A program made the translations under genes and the position numbers. Shown here piece by piece: positions 50,901 through 60,600 of a DNA stretch of 64,000 bases. The stretch is from Anas platyrhynchos (lineage: Eukaryota > Chordata > Aves > Anseriformes > Anatidae). Below the pieces are notes generated by a model. The model was not told where the DNA came from, ran no database searches, and saw only the letters and a program-made list of their open reading frames with translations. Every line of letters starts with the position of its first letter. Position 1 is the first letter of the stretch. The stretch spans positions 44,150,001 to 44,214,000 of the forward strand of contig NC_092588.1 of assembly GCF_047663525.1 (NCBI RefSeq). Reading direction: 5' to 3'.

Positions 50901-53900
50901 AAAAGGATATAGACAAGTAGGTAAAATTTTACCCCCCATGTCTATGCAATCTTTTTCTAAGCACTGTTTTGAGATTTTTTTTTCTTTAAATTACACACTT
51001 CATTGATCTCCATGCATAATAGCTCTCTTCTCATAGTATGCCTCCTCCTTGTTACAACTTTTACACATTTCCAGTTTATCCCAACTACTACGATCACAAG
51101 TTATTTAATGTATGAGATCAGAAGATATATAATGGACAGAACAAGATGGGTGTAATAGCAAGAATGGCATCAGTGGAGAATAGAAGAGAGCTCACTTCAT
51201 TCTTCATATATCATAACAGTCACATAGAAAAGTAGCTTGTGCCATAGAAGTAGGATCCATCTAAAATATACCTGTTGAATTTGTAGTGGGAAAGGTCCAA
51301 GTGAGTTCTCCATCATAACAGATGGAATAGGGCCCCACCTTCTTTTGGTTCGCTTTAGAACTGTATCTCTAGCCTGCCTGGTCTTCTGTGCCTGGGTCTA
51401 GAAGATAAAGATACATGAATATACTCAACGGTGTACATTTTTACTCAACTCTTGTCCTTGCTTTTTCCATCTCCCCACCATTTTTCCCCACTGACCATTT
51501 GTTTTTCCAAGATCTTCATTCCTCCTGTAGCATTCTAAGAGGATTTTCATTCATTGTAATAATTTGCACAAATAAAATCTGCTTGGATGCCTCAAATATG
51601 GCTTTTAAAATTCTTGGCATTCCAGATTAAGCTCCTTGATAGCATCTCCCATTTCAGAATGGAAGTCTGTTGATTTAACCCACACTGTAATCACAACTGC
51701 TACAAAAAAAAAAAAAAAAAAAAAAAAAAACTACAGAAGACTACTCTGCCTGAATTCTAAAAATTCATCTACAGCTACCCAGTGTCAAACTGTACTCCTC
51801 TGTAAAACTGCACCCAAATAAGGAAGGGACCTTGGAATTAGAAGCCCACCTTTTTTTCATCTGTCACCAAATCAACATGTATTTTCTTTTCTACATGTTT
51901 TTGAATATCTTTAAGTAATATGGTAAAAGTCCTTTTCTCATCAGAGAAAGAAACAGCAGATGTGGTATATACAGAGCCATCTTCCAGAACTTTGAAGTTC
52001 CCATCACTGGAACTGATACGTTCTGCAGACTGAAGGCACTCGTTCAAATTAACTGTAAGAAAAGAGACGTAAACAATAAATGTAACGATAACATACCTCT
52101 CGAAGTGAAAAATCATTCACTAATTAAAACTTAAAATGACATTTACTGGCATTTGGAGCTTTTCTAAATTAGGTCATTCGTTAAGTAAGCACCACAAATA
52201 TAGATTCTTGTACCCAAATATGCACTCAGACTTGACCAAGTTTACTTGAATTTCCACTGGTGGAATTCTTGAAGCATCAGAGATAAACTTATACGTTTAA
52301 ATGCAATAAGCACTGCAGACACGCTCATTAGTGGATCAGTAGGTATTATATTTGTCTTGTGCTCCATGCCCCACAAAATCAGTGAAGATGATTAATTAAT
52401 GCAAATTCCCAATGGAGCTATTACTTCTTGGAAGCTTTGCCCTCAGGAGGAAAGCACTGACTGGTTCTATGTGATTTAGAAGTCTTGGGAGGACAAAGGC
52501 CTTTAAATTATGAGGCAGACTGATCAGAGAGATACAGACTAACTCTAGAACAAATGATTGACATTTTTAAAATATATGCATGACAGAGTCCCACAGGGTT
52601 GACAGGAAGTACCAAGTAAGGTCAGCATGCTTCCTTTTTTTTTTTTCTTCAGTATTTTTATTGCATTTGCTATAAACTTGTGGCTTGAATAAATTTTAAT
52701 ACACTTCTCACTGGTTTGACTGAAGAGTGTAATTCTTCACTACGGTTTGAGGGGGGGGGGGGGGGGCAAAATCAGGATAATCATAATGAACTGCAACAGC
52801 ACCGTCACGCTATTGCACTAAGTAATAATTATTTGGCACCCTAAAAAAGATGCAGGCCAGAGGTCCAAACTATACACAAATCACCCTTGCAGAGTACATG
52901 GAGGTGTTAGTGTCATGTTTTCCAAGTCAAATATCTTTTTTCTTCTCTTAATAAATTCCAAAATGCTCTGTGCGTGTGTGTATGTACAAAACCAAAAGGC
53001 TTTAAAATAAAGAGAACTATGTACTAGATACTTCAATACTTCTTCAATGGTATCGTAGTATACTGGGTCTTGCTACAAAAAAAAAAAAATTGGGCACAAA
53101 AGCCAAGTGATTCCAGGTTAGATTCAAAATTTCACCCTATGTATGCAGATGATATTTTTAATAAAAGAAATGTCATTTATCTTTCAACAATGCAAAGACT
53201 GATGGGAAGTATCACTTTAAATATGGCTTTTTTTTTTCTCCTTTCTCCCTCTTCTTAAGCCCTTCTTTTAACTGCACAGTTAAACATTTAATAGACTTCC
53301 TATAGTATTGTAGCAGTGACTCCTCTCCCTTGCCAATCTGTGAAAAAAAAAATAATAATTTAGTATTGCACAGAATTATCACCCCCTCACTTTAAGGTGC
53401 ATATTATAGCACTGCTGCACATTAGAGCACTGTATTTCCAAAAATACCAGAATGGAAATTTTGTTTGCAATCATTATGTGAGTCAACATTATGCTCAGTA
53501 TGTCATAGCTTTGTGGGATCTTTTTCTTTACAGTCTCTTGTCTATATCGCATAAGACAGAAACATATAAAATCTCTTAACAACAAGAAAAATCATGAGTC
53601 ATTTCGTTGTCATGCTGTGATCCCTGATATCAATGCAAAATGTATTACCCTTTCTCAATAAATGTTTAAGGAATGCCATTCAAGCTATATAGCCTTCATT
53701 AAATATTTGGAAAGTTTAAGTCCAGTGTCACACAATTTCTTTCATAACACTGTAATAAGAAGTTTTACTTTATATAAAATTTTCATTTATTTAAACAGAG
53801 AAATATTGAGAATATGCAAAAACTTAAACATCTGTAACCTTTAAAGTTTAACAGGAAGGTCAATGAGCTTTCAGTTTTAGAGCTAAATTTTCTAACCACT

Positions 53901-56900
53901 TGTATTATGAATAATTACAAATCTACTGGTTTTGTTCTTTCTGTAGGAATTTGCGGCATGCACTTCTGCTCTCCTGAGACTGACACAGGGTACCTCCGCA
54001 GCCTCAAATTCAGTCTCAGGCAGCACAGGACACAACAGCTCCCCCACCTTGACTTTAAAAACTGCCTTTCAAAGACCAGAAAAAAAAATGAGATTGAGTG
54101 TTTTTTGGCGTCCCCTTTGCCTCTCTATCAACTTAACTGAGACAGACCAACCCAGCCAGCCAGGAGCACTCTCCCAGACTGGTGTGCATGCAGGATACCT
54201 TTCCAGCTTGTCTCCTCGTGTGCCCCGAGCACCCCACCACAGCTGAGAAGTCACAGCCGTATTTCACACTGGTAACACAGCAGCAGCTTCTGGGTTCTTT
54301 GGTTATGTGGGTTGTCTTAGTTTTTCCTTTCCCATTATACAAATGACTTATTGACTTCTTCATATGACTCTGTGGTTTATAGGTACACTTTGGAATATTA
54401 AGCCACGTATTTAAATACTAAGCTTAAGAACTCCGAACTTTGAGAACATTAAACTCTGTCATTCTAGTTTTAAAGCACATACTGCAAGCTGACGATAGCT
54501 GTTTATGCAAAAGTCAAATGGATGCAAAGAGTCAGTGTTCAAACCCGTAACAAATACAGGGCGTATCCTTCATAAAAAAGCTGATCCAGCTATTTAACTG
54601 CCTGTCCAGTCATCCATTCATTCCATTAAACAAGAAAAAAAAAAACAAAAAAACTCTTCTACTGTGAACAGCCTCTCCAGAAAAGGTACAATCCTTTATT
54701 GTTACGATGGGCATCCTGCAGTTTCTCACCTCTGCCAACTAATGTGCCAGCCTCTAATGCAGAAGGAACATGAAAAATGACTTTCTTGCAAGCATCACAG
54801 CATAAACTCAATACCTAGAAAACAAATAACAAAGTTAGGAAAAAGAAATAATTACATGATATTTTGAATAATAACTACTGTTACTGAAGCTGCCTTTGTT
54901 TTGTTTGTCGTTGTTTTGTTGTTGTTTGTTTTTTTGAAAGAGGAGCTAGAGAAAAGATCCAGAAAGCACCTTTCAGCCAAAAAGACAGGTACCATGCAAC
55001 ACAATGGTGTTTTTTTCTAAAATCGCGGCAGCACTGACAGCAGTGAGACTTTTCTTAGACAAGATGTCGCCTACACTACTACTTTCCTGTAAACATAAAG
55101 TACAACTCCACAATGTGCTTCCTCCAATAGCACTCCTGGTCAATTTAGGTCTAAAGCCCCGGAGCGTTAAGGTTCAACCCATCTAATTCCATCTGGAAAA
55201 ACCTTGCCGATGCCTAACATTAAAGGGACAAGTGTCTTATTAAGACCACATGACGACACTTGCACTTACGTATCGCTTTGCATCTTCAAAGTACATTCTA
55301 AACTGGTTAAATCTAGCTTCAGCAATTAGATATGACATAAATAAAACACTGTGCATGACAGCAGTCCACTCCCATAAAACCAGTTACAAAACGGGGTCCT
55401 CCTCAAAATTCAAATGATGCATTATCCAGATAACCAGAACTTCTTATAAGAGTCATAGAAGTACAAAGATACTCCTCAGCACAGACTAATTTAGTCTTGA
55501 CCTCAGATTCCGCATGTGTGGATATACACCTTCTGTCTAGTTTTTATCCATATGTTTAAATTTTTAATCCAAAAATCACACAGCCAATTAAACAAATAAA
55601 CAGAAAATGTAAATAAATATATTCATCCTTTTAAGCACATTTATTCTTTCAGGATGAAAGTCTAGCAAAAAGGAAATTCAACTTTATTTTGCACATCTTT
55701 TTAGGATTAAAGGTATAAAAAAATAAATAGCTAATGGAAATTCTGAAAATAACTTATTAATACTTAAATAAAAATAAAATCTTTAAGGGCATTAGCAATC
55801 TTTACAAAAACTAAGATCAGGTAAAAGATTGAGTTTAAATGTGGAGTGTAATGATTGCATTAAAGCAATTTAAATGCTGTGTCTGCATAATAAAAGCAGT
55901 TTATACTGTTTCTTACGTATATATACACAGATAAAAACATGTATACACAAAACACTTTAAACATCCTTGCTTATGTCTTCGAAGGCATTTTCCTTATTGA
56001 AAGATACTTAATAAAACCTTCTCTCCTGATAGCTACTGTATAAATCTATAAACTATTAAAGTCATACAACTTCACTACACTGTTCTAAGATATTTCCTGA
56101 ATCAGTAATGCCAAGGTAGTCTGATGTCAGTATGAAGAGCTACTGGAGTTAAACAAACTTAAGTAGTGGGTATTTGTGAATATCAAGATATAAGGAGATG
56201 CAAGGTAAAAATAAGTTGCGATGTCCATTCACTTTATATTAAGACACCTTAGGTTTTTTTTAGGTTTGGGTGTGTGCAGGCTTTTTTCCCCCCTACTTGA
56301 CAGGGGAATTTTGTCTTCTTTTTAATTAGATGAATGAATAAGCTCATTTTGGTTTCTTTGGGTTTTATTATGAATAACTTAGCAAGGCAAGAATGCATAC
56401 CACATCTGGAATAGTAACACTCATTAAAATGTACATATCTAATGACACAAAAATAATAAAATCAGTGATTCAATGCTACTGATTTATTTTTTTTCCTGAG
56501 CTCAAAGTACTCTCTGCCTTCGTTCTAAGAACGCAGTGATAATAAAGGGGAAGGGGGGGGGGGAATTAATTCCACTCATCCATAAAAGAAAGACAGTAAT
56601 AAAAACGAAATAAAAATTAACTCCGCCGCTCTCTCTCTGGCATCAGCCTGTCGGCAGCCGGTTCCTGCACACCAACCCACGCAGAGCAGGGGGAAGGCAG
56701 GCAGGGGAAGGTGCCGGCGGGGCGCTGGGGGTCCCGGAGGAGGCGGGGGGGGACGGACACTCGAACCAAACCGGGCCGTGCTCAGCTTTCCCCCCCACGA
56801 ACCGCCGCACCAGTGCCTGCAACCGCAGCCCGGTTCCATCGCACCACACCGCGGCCCCAGCGCCTCCCCCCTTCCGACGGGAACCCCAGCCCCATCCCAA

Positions 56901-57004
56901 GCCTGCAAGGGGCTTTCAGAGCCGGAATCGTCGCAAAGCCCCGTGCGAGCCCCTGACCCACTCACCAGGAGGCCGAGGACGAGGCTGGGGACGGCGGGGG
57001 CCAT
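35733..57004 (-). CDS. DSC2: Desmocollin (DSC2-like) gene, 16 coding exons plus one alternative exon
   Basis: Desmocollins are calcium-dependent adhesion proteins of desmosomes. The ectodomain binds desmogleins or desmocollins on the next cell, and the tail binds plakoglobin and plakophilin, linking to keratin. The exons join in phase to 2,649 nt (882 residues plus stop). Order: signal peptide about 1-20; prepeptide to 128 with R-T-K-R at 125-128; mature start R129-W130-G-P, where the Trp is the expected strand-swap residue; EC1-EC2 linker DDNDN 228-232; EC2-EC3 linker DTNDN 340-344; EC3-EC4 linker DVDEGP 458-463; membrane helix about 679-705; juxtamembrane ISNTEAPGE; repeated glycine-rich tail; C-terminal catenin-binding part. 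The length is close to the roughly 900 residues usual for the family. [11 protein letters not shown] in EC1 and the C-terminus resemble DSC2 more than DSC1 or DSC3, but this is from memory. The next desmocollin in the cluster is not in view. The desmocollin family is near certain; the paralogue is less so. Confidence 0.93.
36015..36060 (-). CDS. DSC2: DSC2-like alternative 46-bp exon: short 'b' isoform end
   Basis: When this exon is included the protein ends in [11 protein letters not shown] and a TAA at 36027..36025, giving 828 residues. When it is skipped the long form of 882 residues is made. Acceptor TATATAG and donor GTAAAT are both usable, and the length of 46 bp is the size I recall for mammalian desmocollin 'b' exons. 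The short tail lacks the C-terminal plakoglobin-binding part. Only 84 bp separate it from the last exon. Confidence 0.93.
36680..36919 (-). CDS. DSC2: DSC2-like exon 15: cytoplasmic tail shared by both isoforms
   Basis: A 240-nt exon encoding residues 738-817. It holds repeated modules ([25 protein letters not shown]) and ends in the nearly invariant [18 protein letters not shown]. From here splicing goes either to the 46-bp exon (short form) or straight to the last exon (long form). Acceptor TTTTTAG, donor GTAAGT. Confidence 0.95.
38189..38310 (-). CDS. DSC2: DSC2-like exon 14: end of membrane helix and juxtamembrane tail
   Basis: A 122-nt exon encoding residues 697-737. [10 protein letters not shown] finishes the helix with a cysteine pair that could be palmitoylated (inference). 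[13 protein letters not shown] is the conserved juxtamembrane segment of desmocollins. Acceptor CTCCAG, donor GTAAGT. Confidence 0.95.
38456..38678 (+). mobile_element. CR1 LINE 3' fragment in intron 13
   Basis: About 220 bp of the CR1 3' end: the 'GAGGCACTGAACTGGCTCTC' part of the ORF2 C-terminus, then CTAGGTGATCGTTAAGGTCC and the terminal ATTCTATGATT. It lies antisense to the desmocollin gene and starts about 80 bp inside intron 13. Part of the 3' UTR holds a small duplicated TGCCCATGGCAGA unit. Confidence 0.85.
38760..38987 (-). CDS. DSC2: DSC2-like exon 13: membrane-proximal domain and transmembrane helix
   Basis: A 228-nt exon encoding residues 621-696 plus one base. [15 protein letters not shown] is the end of EC5. 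Three cysteines (660, 662, 668) match the extracellular anchor region of desmosomal cadherins. From about 679 the hydrophobic segment [18 protein letters not shown] starts the membrane helix. Acceptor TTTACAG, donor GTAAGT. Confidence 0.95.
39333..39355. repeat. Poly-T tract in intron 12
   Basis: Twenty-three T residues, read as poly-A on the gene strand. Confidence 0.9.
40361..40576 (-). CDS. DSC2: DSC2-like exon 12: EC4-EC5 junction and EC5
   Basis: A 216-nt exon encoding residues 549-620 plus one base. [11 protein letters not shown] matches the end of EC4. The D-x-N-D-N calcium linker expected next reads Q-P-C-N-R-N (562-567), and the EC5 motif near residue 590 reads AEDGD. This is the most divergent exon of the gene, but it stays open and in phase. 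Acceptor TTATAG, donor GTATGA. Confidence 0.9.
41751..42376. repeat. Pair of 37-bp direct repeats in intron 11
   Basis: Copies at 41,751-41,787 and 42,340-42,376 share the core TTAGTCAGGAAAT and AAAGGAATACAA and differ at about four positions. They are 589 bp apart, both in intron 11. Confidence 0.75.
42616..42758 (-). CDS. DSC2: DSC2-like exon 11: second half of EC4
   Basis: A 143-nt exon encoding residues 501-548 plus one base. Landmarks are [16 protein letters not shown] (the family's LDRE) and [10 protein letters not shown]. Cysteines at 501, 509 and 539 are more than I expect in EC4. Intron 10 before it is only 195 bp. Acceptor TTAACAG, donor GTGAGT. Confidence 0.93.
42954..43213 (-). 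CDS. DSC2: DSC2-like exon 10: end of EC3, EC3-EC4 linker, first half of EC4
   Basis: A 260-nt exon encoding residues 415-500 plus two bases. VNNEAPY and DVDEGP (458-463) are typical. At the start of EC4 the family's R-M-K-E-N motif reads R-M-D-A-S, so the calcium-binding glutamate is not at its place. Two cysteines (468, 477) flank it. Acceptor GTTTCAG, donor GTATGA. Confidence 0.93.
43835..43896. repeat. Degenerate (TAG)n triplet repeat in intron 9
   Basis: Repeated TAG/AGT triplets with CAG and ATT variants. Confidence 0.8.
44617..44802 (-). CDS. DSC2: DSC2-like exon 9: EC3
   Basis: A 186-nt exon encoding residues 353-414. [13 protein letters not shown] gives the EC3 glutamate motif and [10 protein letters not shown] is characteristic of desmocollins. 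The usual D-K-D position reads D-L-D. Acceptor TTCCAAG, donor GTAAGT, phase 0 at both ends. Confidence 0.94.
45898..46032 (-). CDS. DSC2: DSC2-like exon 8: end of EC2 and EC2-EC3 linker
   Basis: A 135-nt exon encoding residues 308-352. [11 protein letters not shown] matches the family's QDMDGQ region and DTNDN (340-344) is an intact calcium linker. Acceptor TTTTCAG, donor GTAAGT. Confidence 0.95.
47617..47783 (-). CDS. DSC2: DSC2-like exon 7: EC2
   Basis: A 167-nt exon encoding residues 252-307. It contains the DRDEP calcium motif (262-266), GETGVITV, and ends with LDRE (304-307), the second-site calcium motif of EC2. Acceptor TTCACAG, donor GTGATT. Confidence 0.95.
48868..49012 (-). CDS. 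DSC2: DSC2-like exon 6: end of EC1, EC1-EC2 calcium linker, start of EC2
   Basis: A 145-nt exon encoding residues 204-251 plus one base. FAS at 207-209 sits at the cell-adhesion recognition position (HAV in classical cadherins; FAT or YAT in desmocollins). DDNDN at 228-232 is the linker calcium motif. PEN near the end supplies the EC2 glutamate. Acceptor TTACAG, donor GTAAGA. Confidence 0.95.
49905..50060 (-). CDS. DSC2: DSC2-like exon 5: EC1 core
   Basis: A 156-nt exon encoding residues 152-203. It starts [14 protein letters not shown] and ends [11 protein letters not shown], so it holds the EC1 sheet with its N-glycosylation sequon (NYT) and the DRE calcium motif. Acceptor CGTAG, donor GTACAG. 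Confidence 0.95.
51272..51397 (-). CDS. DSC2: DSC2-like exon 4: furin site and start of EC1
   Basis: A 126-nt exon encoding residues 110-151. R125-T-K-R128 is a proprotein convertase site, followed by RWGPIP, the mature N-terminus whose Trp inserts into the partner cadherin. NSLGPFPL then opens EC1. Acceptor TTCTAG, donor GTATAT, both in phase 0. Confidence 0.95.
51704..51730. repeat. Poly-A tract in intron 3
   Basis: Twenty-seven A residues between exons 3 and 4, poly-T on the gene strand. Confidence 0.9.
51850..52052 (-). CDS. DSC2: DSC2-like exon 3: prepeptide
   Basis: A 203-nt exon encoding residues 42-109, starting VNLNECL after a TTACAG acceptor. It carries the family signature [12 protein letters not shown] and KRTFTILL of the cadherin prodomain. 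The donor is GTGGGC: GT is present but positions +3 to +6 are weak compared with the other donors of the gene. Confidence 0.93.
52751..52766. repeat. G16 tract in intron 2
   Basis: Sixteen G residues on the plus strand, so a C run in the transcript. Confidence 0.9.
54730..54814 (-). CDS. DSC2: DSC2-like exon 2: end of signal peptide, start of prepeptide
   Basis: An 85-nt exon with TTTCTAG acceptor and GTGAGA donor, encoding residues 14-41 plus one base. VLSLCC completes the signal peptide. [22 protein letters not shown] is the conserved desmocollin prepeptide start (written here only to mark the match; key residues are DACK, HVPS and LVGR). Confidence 0.92.
56966..57004 (-). CDS. DSC2: DSC2-like exon 1: start codon and signal peptide
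   Basis: Encodes residues 1-13 ([13 protein letters not shown]). The ATG has A at -3 and G at +4, a strong Kozak context, and starts a hydrophobic stretch that runs on into exon 2 to form the signal peptide. The donor is GTGAGT and the phase is 0. An in-frame ATG lies 228 bp upstream at 57232, but it would add 76 mostly basic residues before the signal peptide. I prefer the ATG at 57004. Confidence 0.85.
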
Positions 57005-57288
57005 GCTGGGCTGCGCTGCGCTGCGCGGCGGGGCGAGGAGTGCTCGGCGGCGGCGGTGTGTCTGCGCGGAAAGCCGTCTCCCTCGGTCCCCTCCCGTCTG
57101 GCAGAGGAGCCGGCCGGTGGGGAGGGTGGGACCGCGCGCGGCAGCGGCGACTTTAATTACCTTTTTTTTTTTTTTGTATCCCTCCCTCCTTCTCTTTGGG
57201 TAATGCCCGTCCCGGGCACGGCGCTGGGACACCCCGCCCGGCCCCGCCCGCCTACCTGCGCGGCGTTACGCGGCTTTGTCCGCGCCCA

Positions 57289-57326
57289 TTCCCTTCCCTT
57301 CCCTTCCCTTCCCTTCCTTTCTTCCC
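57289..57326. repeat. (TTCCC)n, read as (GGGAA)n on the gene strand
   Basis: Seven or so copies of a TTCCC pentamer in a pure polypyrimidine run just upstream of the probable transcription start. On the gene strand it is a purine run with GGAA cores and several G triplets. Confidence 0.9.
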
Positions 57327-57502
57327 TCCGCGCTTGGCCCCGCCTGGCCGCGGAGCAGCGCGGAGACGCGCCTCGGGGAAACTCGGGTTGCAAGTTGTGC
57401 GCAGATTGCGCGCAAGTGGCTCCCGGCAGGGCTGCTTGAGGATTGCCAGGCGGTTAACTTTTTTCTTTCCGGGCGGATTTGGCTTTCATCTCTCTCCCTA
57501 TC

Positions 57503-57525
57503 TTTTTTTTTTTTTTTTTTTTTTT
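57503..57525. repeat. Poly-T tract
   Basis: Twenty-three T residues between two TCCCTATCT stretches, upstream of the CpG island on the gene strand side. Confidence 0.9.
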
Positions 57526-57542
57526 CCCTATCTCTTTCAAAC

Positions 57543-57558
57543 CAGGTGAGCTCACCTG
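57543..57558. promoter_or_regulatory. Perfect 16-bp palindrome with two CAGGTG E-boxes
   Basis: CAGGTGAGCTCACCTG carries two CAGGTG/CACCTG E-boxes head to head with a 4-bp gap, about 540 bp upstream of the start codon. CAGGTG is the E2-box bound by Snail and ZEB repressors of epithelial cadherins. A role here is inference. Confidence 0.5.
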
Positions 57559-57595
57559 TTGCAGGCTTGCAGGCGTCTTTTCTGAGCGGCAGTTT

Positions 57596-57655
57596 CACAG
57601 AATGGCCGAGGTTGGAAGGAACCTCTGAATATCATCTAGCCCAACCCCCCTGCCG
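57596..57655 (-). mobile_element. CR1 LINE 3'-tail fragment next to the promoter
   Basis: About 60 bp match the CR1 3' tail in reverse: CAGAATGGCCGAGGTTGG, then GGAAGGAACCTCTGAATATC and the CCAACCCCCCTGC block. It is heavily truncated, minus strand, and lies 40 bp beyond the E-box palindrome. Confidence 0.7.
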
Positions 57656-57659
57656 AGCA

Positions 57660-60600
57660 GGATCACCTATTTTCACCATTTTTTTCACCTAGTTTCAGAT
57701 GAATGAAAGAAATTTGGTTGCACACTGCTTTCCAAGCAGTATGGATTTGAAGACTTGTCAGCCTGAGCAGGAAGTTGTGTTTCTTTTTGTTATTATTATT
57801 AATCTACCAGTAATAAAGCACTTCAAGAAGGAGATTAGGTGGATCAATAGAAATGTATGAATACTTTTTTTTTTTTACATTCAAATGCACAATTGAGAAT
57901 CAAAAAAAAAAAAATCTTTATACGGCCTTTGCACCTTACAGTTTCTCACTGATTCAAGCTAAATGAGGGGGATCGATGACCTGATAGAGTCAGGAAGTGT
58001 AAGAGACCACTGATAACGTGGCAAGAAGGTATGGAGGGACATAACCATCAGGAGGTTGAGAAGTGCTGGAATGGCTGAAACAGCAGTATTGTTCCCCTTT
58101 AGTCGTGTGGGTTATCCATAGGGTACATGCCTATGGATTGGTTACAAACAAGTGTATCCCAGGTGTGAGGTGGATTACAACAGTTCCGTGGGTGTGGGGT
58201 GCTGTGATAGCCAATGCATGATGCTTACAACTTTGTGCTGCAGTATCCCATGGCATGGCACGTTGACGTTGCAGCCTGGCCTTGCAGATGGTTGCACCAT
58301 AAACACACAGCATTGCACCAGGCTCCATCATACAGACTCAGAGGAAGCAGGGAAAAAAATGTCTGTGATGTTTTCATTTATTCATTTATTTTAATTTTGT
58401 GTGTGAGAACTGGTAATGCCTGATCTGTCTTTAGAATCAACCTTGTGTCCCTGGCCTTCAGTGTCACCTGGTGCATCCCCACCCCAGGCATTCCTATAAG
58501 CACACAATAAGAGCTGGCAGCCCCCTGGAATCCAGAGCACTGAACACAGCCATTCACTTTTCCATGGCGGGTTTTGCAGCTAGGTGGGAAGTGCTAGGCT
58601 GTGAAGATTGCTAAACATTTTAATTTATTATGCTCCATTCAAGTAATTGTGGACATAGAAAGGGAATGAATGTGTCTGGACCTGCAATTATTTCCAAACA
58701 TAGTAATTGGGAATACTAGCCTTGTGGTCAGAAATTAGTTTCTTGAGCTTTCAATTCTTTCTTTAGTGTCAGTGTGGGACAAACCCACATCTATCAGAGT
58801 AAGTACCTGGAGTCGGATGACCCAGACTGTCTTTTCCAAAACCCTAATTAACAGCCTTAAAACTCTGGCCTGGCTTCATAGCACTCTTGTTTTCACACTG
58901 CCGTATACAGTTCTGCCCTTGCAGTAACACACTGGACATATAGCTCCTGCTGTGGTTGTCAGATGTTTGCTGGAGTTCAAGGGAAGAGCAAACAAATACT
59001 GGCAGGAGAGATACTAGCAGAACTAGCAATGAGGTGGATCATGGTAACCTTAGCTCAAAGCTGTTGGAAATGTCATATATGACTGCCTCCTTACTCTTCT
59101 TCAGCATCATCTTACAGCCACTGCTGGAGAAAGCACAGCTGGGCTGGGTAGGACTTTGGGCCTGTCACAACATGGCCATTCATGTGCTCCTGTAATTCTG
59201 AGAGCTTCTCCCTGAAAATCAGGAGCCTTTCTCAGTGTCGGTAATGTCAAAGTTGCTCTGCTGTTCAAAAATCCAGTTGGAAAATCCACCCAAGGGAGTA
59301 AATGTCTTTTTGTCACAGCATTTGCAGAGTCATTCATTCCTTCTTCATCTCCAGGAAGCATTTGTGCAGTAGAAAGGTTATATGAAAATGGGCTGACCTG
59401 CCCAGCAGAAGAACTGTATTGCGTAACTGCAGTAAATCCTTGCCCCATTTGCTAAGTGTCTGTGAGTTTATGGACACATTTCAAGGCTTTGGTTTGAACG
59501 TGAGGAATCCAGCATTCAGCTGGAGTGCTGAATTACCTTTCTTCCTCTGCAGAGCTTTTGACCATGGATATGCATGGACGTGCTTGTATTTAAAGCTCCC
59601 TGAGTGCATTCTTAGGGCTAGAGTCAAAGAACAAGAACACGAGGGGAAAGGCGATCCTCATTTCAAGCTACTTTGGACACAGAGGCCCTACAGATACAGA
59701 TGTCTGCAAACAATCACATTACTTCAGGATGACTCCTCTGACAGTGAAGTCGAACTTTAGCACTTTAGTAGCATTATGAGTCATAGATTTGAAGAAAAAA
59801 AAAAAAAGAGGGGAAAAAAGATATAATGTAATTTGAATTGCTTGGAGCTCCTCTTGCTGCTTGGGGAATACTTATTAAAGGGTAGACTCAGTAGTCACAT
59901 GGATATATATAAAATAGGGGAGAATAATCAGAATGACTTTTGTAGAGGAAAGACATATCTCACAAGTAAAACAGAATTTAATACCAGTAAGTGGATTGCT
60001 AAGTTTTACCTAATTAGCACTGGAGGGTTCAAAAAGTTTGATAAAACCCATCACTAAACATGCAAGTGAAAATTGCAATAAGAGGAAAAGTCTTCCTATG
60101 AATAGTAGTTGGTTTAAAATGGAGAAAAGAAGAATTAGGTTCAGGCAGTAGGAAAACATTGTCAGGTGGAACCTGAGCTTTTCTACATATTCATAAACAA
60201 TGTGGAAAAGGAAATTAACGGTAACACAGTAACAGTAGAAAATTAGCCATATTAATGACTGCCTAATACCAGGCTGACTACACAAAGTTACAGAAGAATA
60301 TTACTGTACTGAATGAACAGGTGATAAATTGATAACTGAAATTTCAAATTCACTAAGAATATATTTTGGGTAGTTCTCTGGAAATACCCTGAGCTCAGTG
60401 ACCAATGTCAATCAAAATAAAATAAAACAGAAGGAATTATTTGGAAAGACACAAGAGAAATGTTTATGTTCTTTTATATATTCTCTGTGACCACAGGTAC
60501 ATTTATATACTGAAAATAGTTTGCAATTCTAGTTATCCATTTCATAAAAAGAGTACTAGAACCTGAAAAGGTATAAACAAGAAAACAACAAGAAAATATT

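Larger units (their letters stand above)
56640..57440 (-). promoter_or_regulatory. DSC2: CpG island with promoter and 5' UTR of the desmocollin gene
   Basis: This stretch is strongly GC-rich and full of CpG in an otherwise AT-rich window, and it contains exon 1. On the gene strand GC boxes of the GGGCGG type cluster at about 57,227-57,253, some 230 bp before the ATG. No TATA box is convincing. The transcription start is probably between 57,030 and 57,250, but the sequence does not fix it. Confidence 0.75.

Noticed and set aside
56576..57232. A 218-codon frame on the minus strand across the CpG island, with an in-frame ATG at 57232 before exon 1.
   Set aside because: It runs through the exon 1 splice donor into intron 1 and is open because of GC-rich composition. 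The upstream ATG would put 76 basic residues before the signal peptide.
57056..57692. Several plus-strand frames of 117-141 codons in the CpG island.
   Set aside because: Proline-, arginine- and serine-rich composition frames antisense to the promoter, with no domain.
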